A stretch of DNA of 64,000 bases from Cryptosporangium aurantiacum (GTDB lineage: Bacteria > Actinomycetota > Actinomycetes > Mycobacteriales > Cryptosporangiaceae): NCBI RefSeq assembly GCF_900143005.1, contig NZ_FRCS01000002.1, forward strand, positions 124,001-188,000, given 5' to 3'. The position numbers and the translations under genes are program-made. Under the pieces are notes generated by a model. It saw only the letters and a list, made by a program, of their open reading frames with translations, did not search any database and was not told the origin of the DNA. Shown in pieces: positions 26,582-34,580 of the stretch (within the stretch, counting starts at the first letter, position 1; each line of letters opens with the position of its first letter).

Positions 26582-27573
26582 AGCGCGTCCGAGCTGTGGC
26601 CGGGGGTGGTCTTCCAGCGTGAGTTGACCAGCGGCGCGATGTGGTTGATCGCGGTCGCGGCCTCGCCGAAGCCCACCGAGATCAGCGCGACCTTGCCCTC
26701 GTACATCGCGATGTCACCGGCCGCGAACACCCGCGGCAGGTTCGTCCGCTGCGTGCGGTCGACCAGGATCCGGCGGCGCTTGAGGTCCATGCCCCAGTCT
26801 GCCATCGGCCCCAGGTCGGTGAGGAAGCCGATCGCGGCGACGATTGTCTTCACGTCCCGGGAGATGGTCTCCTTGGACTCCACGTGCTCCAGCGTGACGG
26901 TTTCCACCGCGTCCGCGCCGTCCACCGCCACCACCTCGTACGGGGTGATCAGCTCGACCGAGGACTCCTGGAGCTTCGAGACGCTCTTCTCGTGCGCCCG
27001 GAACGCGTCCCGGCGGTGCACCAGCGCGACGCTGTTCGCCACCGGTTCCAGTGCCAGCGCCCAGTCGACCGCCGAGTCACCACCGCCCACCACGATCACG
27101 TCGTGTCCGGCCAGGTCCGCCAGCCGCGGCACGAAGTACCGCAGGCCACGACCCGCGAAGTCACCACCAGCGGGCAACTCCTTGGGCTCGAACGTGCCCA
27201 TGCCACCGGCGATCAGGATCGCTCTCGCGTGCACGGTGACGCCCGGGTCGCCGGGTGTACTCGCCACGGCGGTCACCGTGACCCCGTCGTCGTGCACCTC
27301 GATCGTCGTCGCCCGCTGCTCCATCAGGAACGTCGGCTTCGACTGCTGGGCCTGCTCGAACAGCGCGTCGACGAGGTCCTGGCCGCGCACGGCCGGGAAC
27401 CCGGCGACGTCGTAGATGTTCTTCTCCGGGTACAGCGCCGCGAGCTGGCCGCCGACCTCGGGCAGCGAGTCCAGCACCGCGACCGACATCCCGCGGAACC
27501 CGGCGTAGTACGCGCCGTAGAGCCCGACCGGACCGGCGCCGATGATCAGGACGTCGACGTCTACTTGGTCCAC
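26578..27573 (-). CDS. FAD-dependent ferredoxin-NAD(P) reductase (TrxR-like)
   Basis: A 331-aa protein from the GTG at 27573, which has GAGGTGG upstream; the longer open frame runs over the ferredoxin gene. It shows FAD fold GAGPVGLYGAYYAG near residue 13, NAD(P) fold GGGDSAVDWAL near 160, and a second FAD motif FAAGDIAMYEGK near 283. There is no CxxC redox pair, so it is the ferredoxin reductase type rather than a thioredoxin reductase. Its gene overlaps the 7Fe ferredoxin gene by 13 nt, indicating an electron-transfer pair for an oxygenase, plausibly the Rieske enzyme encoded nearby. Confidence 0.88.
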   Translation of the reverse strand: MDQVDVDVLIIGAGPVGLYGAYYAGFRGMSVAVLDSLPEVGGQLAALYPEKNIYDVAGFPAVRGQDLVDALFEQAQQSKPTFLMEQRATTIEVHDDGVTVTAVASTPGDPGVTVHARAILIAGGMGTFEPKELPAGGDFAGRGLRYFVPRLADLAGHDVIVVGGGDSAVDWALALEPVANSVALVHRRDAFRAHEKSVSKLQESSVELITPYEVVAVDGADAVETVTLEHVESKETISRDVKTIVAAIGFLTDLGPMADWGMDLKRRRILVDRTQRTNLPRVFAAGDIAMYEGKVALISVGFGEAATAINHIAPLVNSRWKTTPGHSSDAL

Positions 27574-27878
27574 GACGCCACCTCTTCGTGGTCGGCCGGG
27601 AGTGGCGGCACCTTGCGGGCGCCCCCCGGCGAACCGACCCCGAGCGTGAGGAACACGGTCTCGTTGATCGAGGCGAACTGCTCCTTGTCCCCGGGCAGGT
27701 CCTCTTCGTGGTAGATCGAGACGACCGGGCACGCGGGCTCGCAGCGTCCGCAGTCGACGCACTCCTCCGGGTTGATGTACATCATCCGCGGACCGGGGTA
27801 GATGCAGTCGACCGGGCACTCCTCGATGCAGGAGCGGTCCTGGACGTCGATGCAGGCATCGGTGACGACGTAGGCCAT
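27561..27878 (-). CDS. fdxA: 7Fe ferredoxin (FdxA type)
   Basis: A 105-aa ferredoxin. Cys9, Cys17 and Cys50 fit a [3Fe-4S] cluster; Cys21, Cys40, Cys43 and Cys46 fit a [4Fe-4S] cluster, with an extra Cys25, as in actinobacterial FdxA. The segment CIEECPVDCIYPG is diagnostic. It is a soluble one-electron carrier. It lies third in the catabolic operon, just before its reductase. A 7Fe ferredoxin feeding a Rieske oxygenase or a P450 would be less common than a 2Fe-2S carrier. Confidence 0.93.
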   Translation of the reverse strand: MAYVVTDACIDVQDRSCIEECPVDCIYPGPRMMYINPEECVDCGRCEPACPVVSIYHEEDLPGDKEQFASINETVFLTLGVGSPGGARKVPPLPADHEEVASWTK

Positions 27879-27895
27879 GGTGGTGCCTTACTGAC

Positions 27896-29068
27896 TCAGG
27901 CCGAAGGGGCGTTGCCGCGCCACTCGGTCAGTTCCTGGGAGACGCCGTTCACGAACACCGCGGTGGGCTCGAGCCGGGGGGCCTCGATCGTGTTGCCTGC
28001 GGCGTCCGGGAGAACCGCGGAGCCGACCTCCTTCAGCACGGTGACGTGCGCCGGTCCGCCGACCGTCAGCGAGCCGTAACCCTCGGCGTCCAGTCCGAGC
28101 AGCTGAGCCGGCGCGGTCGTGACGCGCGGCAGGATCTCCGACATCGGGACGCCCAGCGCGAGGAACTTCGACATCGACGTCACCAGGTCGAACACCGGGC
28201 CGCGCCAGTTGCGGCCGGACGTGTCGGAGCTGAGCACGTCCGGCAGGAAGCCCTCGGCGATCGCGGGCTTCGCGACCTTGAACGAGAGGTTCGACTTGCC
28301 GTGCGCCGAGTCGTAGAGCACACCCCGCTCGCGCGCCTTGTAGACCTCGCGCAGCACGGCCCCGTTCTCGTCGAGGATGCCGTTCTCCTTGCCGGTGTAG
28401 CAGTGGGCGATGATGTCGCCCGGACGCATCCGGTCGAGGATCTCCGGCAGCGTCAGCGCGGTCTCACCGATGTGGACCATCACCGGGAGACCGGCCTGCT
28501 CGCCGAGGCCGATCGCTTTTTCGAGGAGGGGCACAATTTTGTCGCCCAGCACGTCCTCGGACAGCCGGATCTTGAACCCGCGGACGACGTCCGGGTTCTG
28601 CGCGGCGGTCTCCAGCGCGTCCTCGACGTTGAACGTGTCGGGGTTGAGCAGCTCGCCGTAGCGGAAGTCGATCAGGCCGAGCACCGACACGTTGAGGAAG
28701 TTGACGATCCGCATCACGGTCGGCTCGACGACGAGCGTCCGGAACGCGGGGAACGTGCTCGCACCAGCGGTACCGGCGTCGGCGGCGGCCACGACGCCCC
28801 GGCGGAGGTGGGCCTCGTCCTGGGGCGCGCCGACCTTGGAGACCTTGTGGAAGATGTGTGTGTGGCCCTCGACCAGGCCGGGGAGCACGGACGCGCCGCG
28901 CACGTCGACGATCTCCGCGGTCGCGGCGGCCGCGCTGTCGGCCAGGCCGGCGCCGATCGCGGCGACCTTGCCGTCGGCGATCGCGAGGTCGGCGACCTCG
29001 TTCCGCCCGGACGCCGAGTCGAGCACCGTGCCACCGCGCAAGACGGTGTCGTAACGAGCTTCGGACAT
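27896..29068 (-). CDS. Amidohydrolase family enzyme (deacetylase/dihydroorotase-like)
   Basis: A 390-aa metallo-hydrolase from the ATG at 29068, preceded by GGAGG. Metal ligands visible: His69 and His71 in EGHTHIF, a candidate bridging Lys in VRGFKIRLS, His in VMVHIGE, His in IAHCYTG, and Asp in SSDTSG. It resembles the cytosolic amidohydrolase/deacetylase group (EF_0837/AHA_3915-like) more than true dihydroorotase. It would hydrolyse an amide, lactone or ester-like bond. Second gene of the seven-gene operon, 50 nt after the FAH-family gene. Confidence 0.88.
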   Translation of the reverse strand: MSEARYDTVLRGGTVLDSASGRNEVADLAIADGKVAAIGAGLADSAAAATAEIVDVRGASVLPGLVEGHTHIFHKVSKVGAPQDEAHLRRGVVAAADAGTAGASTFPAFRTLVVEPTVMRIVNFLNVSVLGLIDFRYGELLNPDTFNVEDALETAAQNPDVVRGFKIRLSEDVLGDKIVPLLEKAIGLGEQAGLPVMVHIGETALTLPEILDRMRPGDIIAHCYTGKENGILDENGAVLREVYKARERGVLYDSAHGKSNLSFKVAKPAIAEGFLPDVLSSDTSGRNWRGPVFDLVTSMSKFLALGVPMSEILPRVTTAPAQLLGLDAEGYGSLTVGGPAHVTVLKEVGSAVLPDAAGNTIEAPRLEPTAVFVNGVSQELTEWRGNAPSA

Positions 29069-29118
29069 GGAGACCTCCACGAGAGCGGGTCCCGTGGTGG
29101 GACTCCGATGGGTGACTT

Positions 29119-29937
29119 TCAGGCGACGGTGTTCACGAGCGGCACGAGCGGGCCGACCGCGATCCGGATTTCCTGGCCGGGGCGCAGGTAGTCGTTCCGG
29201 TCCTGCCCGGTGCCGGGTGGCGTACCGGTGAGGACGACGTCCCCGGGCTCCAGCCGCACGTACCGGGACAGCCGGGACAGCAGCTCGGGGACGTCGAAGA
29301 TCAGATCGGCGGTCGAGCTGCGCTGGCGCTCCTCGCCGTCCACCCAGGAAGCGACCGGGATCGCGTCCCGATCGGCGAGGTCGGAGGGCGGCAGCATCGT
29401 GGGGCCCAGCGGCGCGCAGCCGGGAAAGCCCTTGGCCAGCGTCGGTGTGCCGGTGGCCTTCATGACGTCCCGGGCCGTGGAGTCGTTCGCGGCGATGACG
29501 CCGCCGACCGCGTCCCAGACGTCCTCCGGCCGGGCGTCGTGCAGCGCGCGGGCGAGCACGATGCCGACCTCGGCCTCGTAGTCGAACTGCGTGGTGAGGT
29601 CGGCCGGGATCGGTAACGCGGCTCGGTGCGCGGCCAGCGCGCTCGACGGCTTGAGGAACAGGATCGGCTCGGTCGGGACCGGTCGGCCGGTCAGCGCCGC
29701 CTTGCCGTGGTAGTTCAGCCCGACGCCCCAGACCGCGGTGTCCAGACCCAGCGGCGGCACGACGACCTCGTCCAGGTCGGCCTTGGCGAGGCGACGCGTG
29801 ACCGGCGCGGTCTCGACGTCGGCCAGCGTCTGCCCGGCCTTGAACAGCCACCGCAGGTTCGGGAGCGGTAGGTCGACGACGGCCAGCTCGTCGCCCTCGA
29901 CCCGGGCGATGCCGTAGCGGGTGACGAGCGTTTCCAT
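29119..29937 (-). CDS. Fumarylacetoacetate hydrolase (FAH) family protein
   Basis: A 272-aa protein. The catalytic FAH core (about 65-265) includes VGLNYHGKA, the metal-binding pattern FDYEAEVGIVLA with two Glu, a KGFPGCAPLGP loop, and GDVVLTGTPPGTG near the end. FAH-family enzymes cleave acylpyruvates or hydrate/decarboxylate meta-cleavage products. First gene of the operon running to 24601. Start ATG at 29937; the upstream region holds ATCTC/GAGAC sites shared with other promoters of the cluster. Confidence 0.9.
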   Translation of the reverse strand: METLVTRYGIARVEGDELAVVDLPLPNLRWLFKAGQTLADVETAPVTRRLAKADLDEVVVPPLGLDTAVWGVGLNYHGKAALTGRPVPTEPILFLKPSSALAAHRAALPIPADLTTQFDYEAEVGIVLARALHDARPEDVWDAVGGVIAANDSTARDVMKATGTPTLAKGFPGCAPLGPTMLPPSDLADRDAIPVASWVDGEERQRSSTADLIFDVPELLSRLSRYVRLEPGDVVLTGTPPGTGQDRNDYLRPGQEIRIAVGPLVPLVNTVA

Positions 29938-29985
29938 GCGCTGATCTTCAAATGCGTGATCTCATCTTGTCAAGCGAGACGGCGC

Positions 29986-30000
29986 ATCTCATTCTGAGAC
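29986..30000. promoter_or_regulatory. ATCTC-N5-GAGAC site upstream of the seven-gene operon
   Basis: ATCTCATTCTGAGAC lies 49 nt upstream of the FAH-family start. Additional half-sites ATCTC (29960) and GAGAC (29976) are close by. Similar half-sites occur near the promoters at 34.4, 37.7, 39.0 and 60.2 kb. It is a candidate site for the cluster's IclR regulator (inference). Confidence 0.35.
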
Positions 30001-30076
30001 AGACCTCGCTCGTGCGAGCCATCGCCCCACGTCCGAGCGCGCGCCGCGCCGGGCTGCTCCGGCCGCTCCGCGGCGC

Positions 30077-30125
30077 TTGACGCGACAGCGGGCTCTAACG
30101 CCGCCTTACAGACCGGTTACGCGTG
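30077..30125. repeat. 49-nt imperfect hairpin element, copy 1
   Basis: This stretch aligns with 49135-49183 at 36 of 49 positions by eye. Shared blocks are TTGACGCGA, CGGGC, CTAA, CTTA and CCGGTT. It folds on itself with ACGCG/CGCGT ends and several mismatches. It spans the stop codon of the M20-like gene and the first bases beyond. It is perhaps a dispersed terminator-like repeat. Confidence 0.5.
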
Positions 30126-31358
30126 AATCCGCGGGGTGCGGGACAAGAGCCGCTCGTAGACGTGACACCAGCGGGCCAACTCCGGCACGGAGAACGTGTC
30201 GATGCGGGGGTCGCCGGTGTTTGGTAGTGGGCGGGGGCCTAGGCGGGCGGTGGGCACGCCGGCGGCGCGGAAGACCACGCCGTCGGTGGAGCCCGTCCAG
30301 CCACGGATCGGCTCTACCGCCGGGATGCGAGCCCCGGAGCCGGCCTCTGCGTCGGAGCCCGCCCCGGCGCCGGGGCCGAACTCGGCGTCGTAGGCGGCGG
30401 TGGCGGCCTGGATGACCGGGGCGTCGGGGGGCGTGCCGGGGCCGTTGCCCAGCAGCTCCTCGTCGACGCGCACGCCGTCGAACGCGCTCAGGTGCGCGGC
30501 CAGCGACGCCGCGGCGGCTCCTGGTTCGACCGGACCGGGCAGCACGAGGTAGCAGTAGAGCTCCAGCGCGGCCGGGGCGAGATCGGGCTTCTCCGGCGAC
30601 CCGGCACGCAGCGCACCGAGCCCGAACGACGCCCCGTCCTGCCTCGACGGGTCGACGCGAAGCGCCTGCTGTGTAACGTCCGCCGCGTAGTTCGAACCCC
30701 AGGATTCGACGGCGGCGAGCAGCGCACCAGCCTGCGACAGCAGGCCGCCCGGAGGGCGCAGCAGGCCCGGCAGCATCAGCGGACCCCAGCCCGCTTCGAG
30801 CCGGATCCGCAGGTAGAGCGCGGCCGGTTCCTGCCGCAGCACGCCCGGCGGCCCGCCCTTGGCGACGACGGCCGCGCCCGGGCGCGGGAACGCCGCGAGG
30901 TACTCGGTGACGCCGGTGGCCGGGTGCGCCCCCCAGGACGTTCGGTGCGTTCCGCGGGCGGCGAGCAGGAGGTGGGTGTTCGGCACGGCGGCTCGCACGA
31001 ACCCGACGATCGCCGCCGCCGCGGGCGCCTTCGCGACGCCGAGCCCGAAGCCGCTCACGGTGTCGCCGTCGTGCCGGTACGCCGGCACCGGATCGGCCCG
31101 GCCCGTAACCGCGGAATCCACGACCGGATCCCCGGTCAGCGATGTGTCCAAATGGGAGTACAGCACTATGTCGGCTGGGGCACGCTCGGCCGCCGAGCCG
31201 CCGTGAACGGACGCCAGCACGCTCGCGGAGTTTTCGCCGAGCGGCCGCACCTGCCAGTCGATGAACGGCCACCGCTCGGCGGCCCACGCGGCGAACTTCT
31301 CCGCGCGCGGACGCTCACCGCCGTGCGGGCTCGCGGTGCCGGCCAGTTCGGCGAGCAC
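30117..31358 (-). CDS. M20-like peptidase homologue with altered metal site
   Basis: A 413-aa protein. M20 features are present: YSHLDTSLTGDP near residue 66 (H-x-D metal pair) and GSTDGVVFRAAGVPTARLGP near 355. Where the family has the catalytic DEE or EE pair, this protein has ARGTHRTSW. The C-terminal His-containing segment is replaced by PRIDTFSVPEL. Enzymatic activity is therefore doubtful, or uses a different site. It is the last gene of the Rieske operon, starting at a GTG 15 nt after the upstream stop. Confidence 0.75.
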   Translation of the reverse strand: MLAELAGTASPHGGERPRAEKFAAWAAERWPFIDWQVRPLGENSASVLASVHGGSAAERAPADIVLYSHLDTSLTGDPVVDSAVTGRADPVPAYRHDGDTVSGFGLGVAKAPAAAAIVGFVRAAVPNTHLLLAARGTHRTSWGAHPATGVTEYLAAFPRPGAAVVAKGGPPGVLRQEPAALYLRIRLEAGWGPLMLPGLLRPPGGLLSQAGALLAAVESWGSNYAADVTQQALRVDPSRQDGASFGLGALRAGSPEKPDLAPAALELYCYLVLPGPVEPGAAAASLAAHLSAFDGVRVDEELLGNGPGTPPDAPVIQAATAAYDAEFGPGAGAGSDAEAGSGARIPAVEPIRGWTGSTDGVVFRAAGVPTARLGPRPLPNTGDPRIDTFSVPELARWCHVYERLLSRTPRIHA

Positions 31359-31372
31359 CGCGAGGACGTCCG

Positions 31373-32575
31373 TCAGAACCGCTCCCAGTCGTCCGCCGCC
31401 GCGCGCCAGACGTCGATGTTCCGCGGGTCGCCGCCCATCCGGCGGGCCTTGTGCGTCTCGTTCTGCTCGGGCGTGAAGACCCGGTGGCCGTCACACAGCT
31501 CGATGCGCGGCCCGAACCGGGCGTCGTACAGGTAGAACGCGATCGAGTGCGACGCGGAGTGGTTCACGATGTCGGACGCGATCTCGGTGCCCTTGTAGAG
31601 CGCCCTGGCCCGGCCGCGCATGACGTGGTCGAGGCTCTTCATCTTGAAGCAGAGGTGCGCCAGGTAGAACTTGTCGTCGCGGCGCAGCGCGAGCGAGTGG
31701 TGGTACCGGTTCTCCGACCGCAGGAACGACGACGAGCCGCGGCCCGGCGTCATCACGTAGTCCGACGCCTGGAAGCCGAGCACGTTCAGGTAGAAGTGCT
31801 GGCTCTCCTCGTAGTGGTCGGTGGAGAGGAACGGGTGCACGAGCTCGACCGGCCGGTACTCGAGCAGCGGCGGCTCGGCGTACTCGTAGAACTCCCAGCC
31901 GAACTCGAGCGTCAGCCCGTTCGGGTCCTTCGTCGCGAAGCCGCGGGTGCAGACCGACGCGGTGCGCTCGTGCAGCGGGAAGATCTCCGCGCCCTCGGCG
32001 CGCAGCCGCTTCTCCAGGTCGTCGAGGACCTCCTCGGACTCGACGCTCAGGCCGATCGCCAGCGTGTCGAATTCGGTGAGGCTCGGGTCGCTGACCAGCT
32101 CGATCGAGTACTGCTCGATGCCGGCGCGCAGCTGCGCGTACTCGGGAGTGCGCGCCTCCACCTGGAGGCCTACGTGGTACGTGTAGAACTCGATCGCCTC
32201 GTCGAGAGCCGGGGTGGCCAGCCGGGCGAACTGGATGCCGTACGGGCCGCGCGGGCGGTTGGTCACTGGCTTCTCCGATCGGAACGGCGACGGCGCGGAG
32301 AGCGTGACGATCGTCTGCTGGGCGATGACCGGCCGCCACTTCTCCCGCACGAACGCCTCGTGCTCAGCACTGTTGAGATAGGACTTCAGATCGTTCTCGT
32401 CGTCGAACTCGATCGTGAAAACGTGCGACATCCGGGTATCGCGTTCGGAGATGTTCGGCCCCAGCACGAAGCTGCGCATCTGCGGATACTTGCTCGGAAA
32501 GGTCTCCAACTCGGCGAGGATCGCGTCGACCGGCGCGCCTGCCTTGAAGGCGAATGCAACCACGTGCCTGATCAC
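31373..32575 (-). CDS. Dabb domain fused to extradiol (VOC) ring-cleavage dioxygenase
   Basis: A 400-aa protein in two parts. Residues 1-93 form a Dabb (stress-responsive A/B barrel) domain, starting MIRHVVAFAFK. Residues 112-365 form a two-module type I extradiol dioxygenase. The first module (112-230) lacks metal ligands. The second has the His-His-Glu triad: His247 in LVHPFL, His292/293 in YHHSLAL, and Glu359 in RIEL. It should cleave a catechol-like ring next to a hydroxyl using Fe(II) and O2. It lies 9 nt downstream of the Rieske beta gene, consistent with ring hydroxylation then meta cleavage. Confidence 0.85.
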   Translation of the reverse strand: MIRHVVAFAFKAGAPVDAILAELETFPSKYPQMRSFVLGPNISERDTRMSHVFTIEFDDENDLKSYLNSAEHEAFVREKWRPVIAQQTIVTLSAPSPFRSEKPVTNRPRGPYGIQFARLATPALDEAIEFYTYHVGLQVEARTPEYAQLRAGIEQYSIELVSDPSLTEFDTLAIGLSVESEEVLDDLEKRLRAEGAEIFPLHERTASVCTRGFATKDPNGLTLEFGWEFYEYAEPPLLEYRPVELVHPFLSTDHYEESQHFYLNVLGFQASDYVMTPGRGSSSFLRSENRYHHSLALRRDDKFYLAHLCFKMKSLDHVMRGRARALYKGTEIASDIVNHSASHSIAFYLYDARFGPRIELCDGHRVFTPEQNETHKARRMGGDPRNIDVWRAAADDWERF

Positions 32576-32584
32576 GGCGCCTCC

Positions 32585-33079
32585 CTACAGGATGAAGCTG
32601 AGTCGGGCGCCCGGCTCGAGCAGCTCGTGCACGAGGTACGCCCGGCGGTGGAGGAACTTCAGTTCGCCCTCGTCGTTCAGCACGACGTCGTGGTGGTAGC
32701 GCCCCACGTACGTGTGGTGGGTCTGGTCGCGGAACCGGTTGATGAGGAAGTTCGCCTTCAGCTCGATGCCCTCGGCGCCGCGGATCACCCGGACGTTGGT
32801 CACCATCCGGTGGGTGCGCGAGTGCGGGTTCTCCGCGTGCGCCTTCCGGCTCTTCAGCCGCTTGACGCGCGCCTGGAGCAGGTCCCAGTCGTCGAGGACG
32901 AAGAAGCCACCGCCGGTGCGGTCCCAGCCCTGGTAGTCGGTGGTCGGCACCTCGAACGTGCCGCCCTCCTCGAACAGCGCGAGCCAGGCGTCGAGGTGCC
33001 ACTCGTCGAGGAGCATCGCCTCCTGGTAGAGGAAGTCCTCGGCGTCCTCGCGGGTGACGGTGACGGTCGGGGCGCTCAT
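32585..33079 (-). CDS. Aromatic-ring-hydroxylating dioxygenase beta subunit
   Basis: A 164-aa SnoaL/NTF2-fold small subunit. Family patterns: EDFLYQEAMLLDEWHLDAWLAL-type N-terminus near 12-35, and an internal SRTHRMVTNVRVI near 108-120. The beta subunit stabilises the alpha3beta3 hexamer and has no cofactor. Its start overlaps the alpha-subunit stop by 4 nt. The pair is encoded directly upstream of the extradiol dioxygenase. Confidence 0.92.
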   Translation of the reverse strand: MSAPTVTVTREDAEDFLYQEAMLLDEWHLDAWLALFEEGGTFEVPTTDYQGWDRTGGGFFVLDDWDLLQARVKRLKSRKAHAENPHSRTHRMVTNVRVIRGAEGIELKANFLINRFRDQTHHTYVGRYHHDVVLNDEGELKFLHRRAYLVHELLEPGARLSFIL

Positions 33080-34425
33080 GCGGTTGGCCCTTCATAGCTC
33101 GTCGCGGCGACGCCGGGCACCGCGCCCAGCGACTGGTCCCAGTGACGCCAGAAGCTGCGCATGGCGCCTTCGTCGATCGAGCGGCCCTTCTCGCCCTTTG
33201 CTTCCCGCTCCATTCCGCGGGACATGTCGCTCCAGTCGTTGAAGCCGCGGGTGTCGCCCTTGCTGGCCTCGATGCCGCGCTGCACGGCCTCGTACGCCTC
33301 GATGTCGTCCGGCGTGGCCAGGCCACCCGGGCCGACGAAGCTCGTCATCGTCTTGAGCCGCATCGCGCGGGCCTCGTCGTCCTCGTCGGTCGGCACGTAC
33401 TGCCAGGCCCGGACGTCGGTGCGGCCGGGCGCGACCGGCTCGAGCTGGCGGATCGTCAGCGCTTCGAGGTCGAAGAACAGCAGGTTCGGCCAGACGAACA
33501 GGATCCGGCTGGCGTCGCCGATCGTGTCGGCGCGCTCCTGGCCGAGCCGCTGCGCCATGGCTTCGCGGTTGGCCTTCGTCCGCTCCTTCTCCTCCTCGCC
33601 GAAGCGCGGCTCCCAGAGCATGCCCAGCCGGCCGTTGTGCCCGGTGAGCACCAGCATCGAGTGCCCGTTGCCGAGGTCGTAGGCGTACTGGTCGTCGTCG
33701 GTGACCGCGAAGCCGGTCTCCCGCAGGTACCCGACGAACGTGTTGTGGGTCGGCGAGAAGTGGTAGCCGTCCATCGCGTTCTCGACCGCGAGCTTCCAGT
33801 TGCCCTTGACGCCGTAGCGCTGGATGCCGGGCAGCGTGGACATGCCGGCCGCTGACTGCTCGGCGGCCATCGAGAGGATGTCGGCCGCGTCGCCCAGGTG
33901 CTCCAGGAGCGGCGGCACGTCCGGGTCGTACGAGATGAAGACAAAACCCTCGTGGATGTCGAGCTTCGCGACCGGGCGCAGGTCCATCGAACCCTTGAAG
34001 CGCTCGAGTTCGGCGTACGCGTCGTCGCCGGGGAGCGCGGAGAGCTTGCCGGACGAGTTGAACGTCCAGGCGTGGTAGAAGCACTGGAAGTTGCGGGCGT
34101 TGCCCTGCTCGTCCCGGCAGACCACGGTGCCGCGGTGCGGGCAGGAGTTGAGGAACGCCCGCACCACGCCGTCGCCGCCGCGGACGAAGATCAGCGGCTT
34201 CCCGCCGATCGTCCGCACCTTGTAGTCGTTCTTCTTCGGGATCTCGGTCTCGTGTCCGAGGTAGAGCCAGGAGTGGCCCCAGATCCGCTCGCGCTCGGCC
34301 TGGAAGACCTCCGCCGAGCGGTACGCCTCGCGGTTGACCCGGAAGGTCAGGGCGTTCCAGTCCTGCGCGATCAGGCCACCGTGGCCGGTATCGACCAGAC
34401 CTTCAGCCATTGTCTGTGTCATCAT
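33076..34425 (-). CDS. Rieske aromatic-ring-hydroxylating dioxygenase alpha subunit
   Basis: A 449-aa protein. The Rieske [2Fe-2S] ligands are Cys95/His97 (CPHRG) and Cys115/His118 (CFYHAW). The catalytic mononuclear iron site is at Asp219/His222/His227 in NAMDGYHFSPTHNTF, with the distal ligand in the C-terminal domain. It hydroxylates an aromatic or carboxylated ring using electrons from a ferredoxin and reductase. Neither is encoded in this operon; the 7Fe ferredoxin and FAD reductase at 26.6-27.9 kb are candidates. It is first in its operon, and a 19-bp dyad lies 13 nt upstream. Confidence 0.95.
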   Translation of the reverse strand: MMTQTMAEGLVDTGHGGLIAQDWNALTFRVNREAYRSAEVFQAERERIWGHSWLYLGHETEIPKKNDYKVRTIGGKPLIFVRGGDGVVRAFLNSCPHRGTVVCRDEQGNARNFQCFYHAWTFNSSGKLSALPGDDAYAELERFKGSMDLRPVAKLDIHEGFVFISYDPDVPPLLEHLGDAADILSMAAEQSAAGMSTLPGIQRYGVKGNWKLAVENAMDGYHFSPTHNTFVGYLRETGFAVTDDDQYAYDLGNGHSMLVLTGHNGRLGMLWEPRFGEEEKERTKANREAMAQRLGQERADTIGDASRILFVWPNLLFFDLEALTIRQLEPVAPGRTDVRAWQYVPTDEDDEARAMRLKTMTSFVGPGGLATPDDIEAYEAVQRGIEASKGDTRGFNDWSDMSRGMEREAKGEKGRSIDEGAMRSFWRHWDQSLGAVPGVAATSYEGPTA

Positions 34426-34437
34426 CGGTCCTCGTTG

Positions 34438-34456
34438 TGAGAGATGCCATCTCGCA
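34438..34456. promoter_or_regulatory. Dyad operator between Rieske operon and IclR gene
   Basis: TGAGAGAT-GCC-ATCTCGCA is an inverted repeat with 7 of 8 arm positions matching. It sits 13 nt upstream of the Rieske alpha start and 125 nt upstream of the divergent IclR start. It is the best candidate site for the IclR-family regulator. A related sequence is at 60204-60222. Confidence 0.5.
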
Positions 34457-34580
34457 TTCCGACATGGTGTATTGCAGAGTGCTTACTGTCAACGGACCCA
34501 GCGGCGGCGATCCGGTTGATAGCATCACGCCTGCTGAGATAAGCCCCCGTGGTCGCATGCGGCCACAAAAAGGACGATTC

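Noticed and set aside
34410-34580. Upstream extension of the IclR gene
   Set aside because: It would overlap the operator and the Rieske start; the ATG at 34581 has a good AAAAAGGA site and places the HTH normally.
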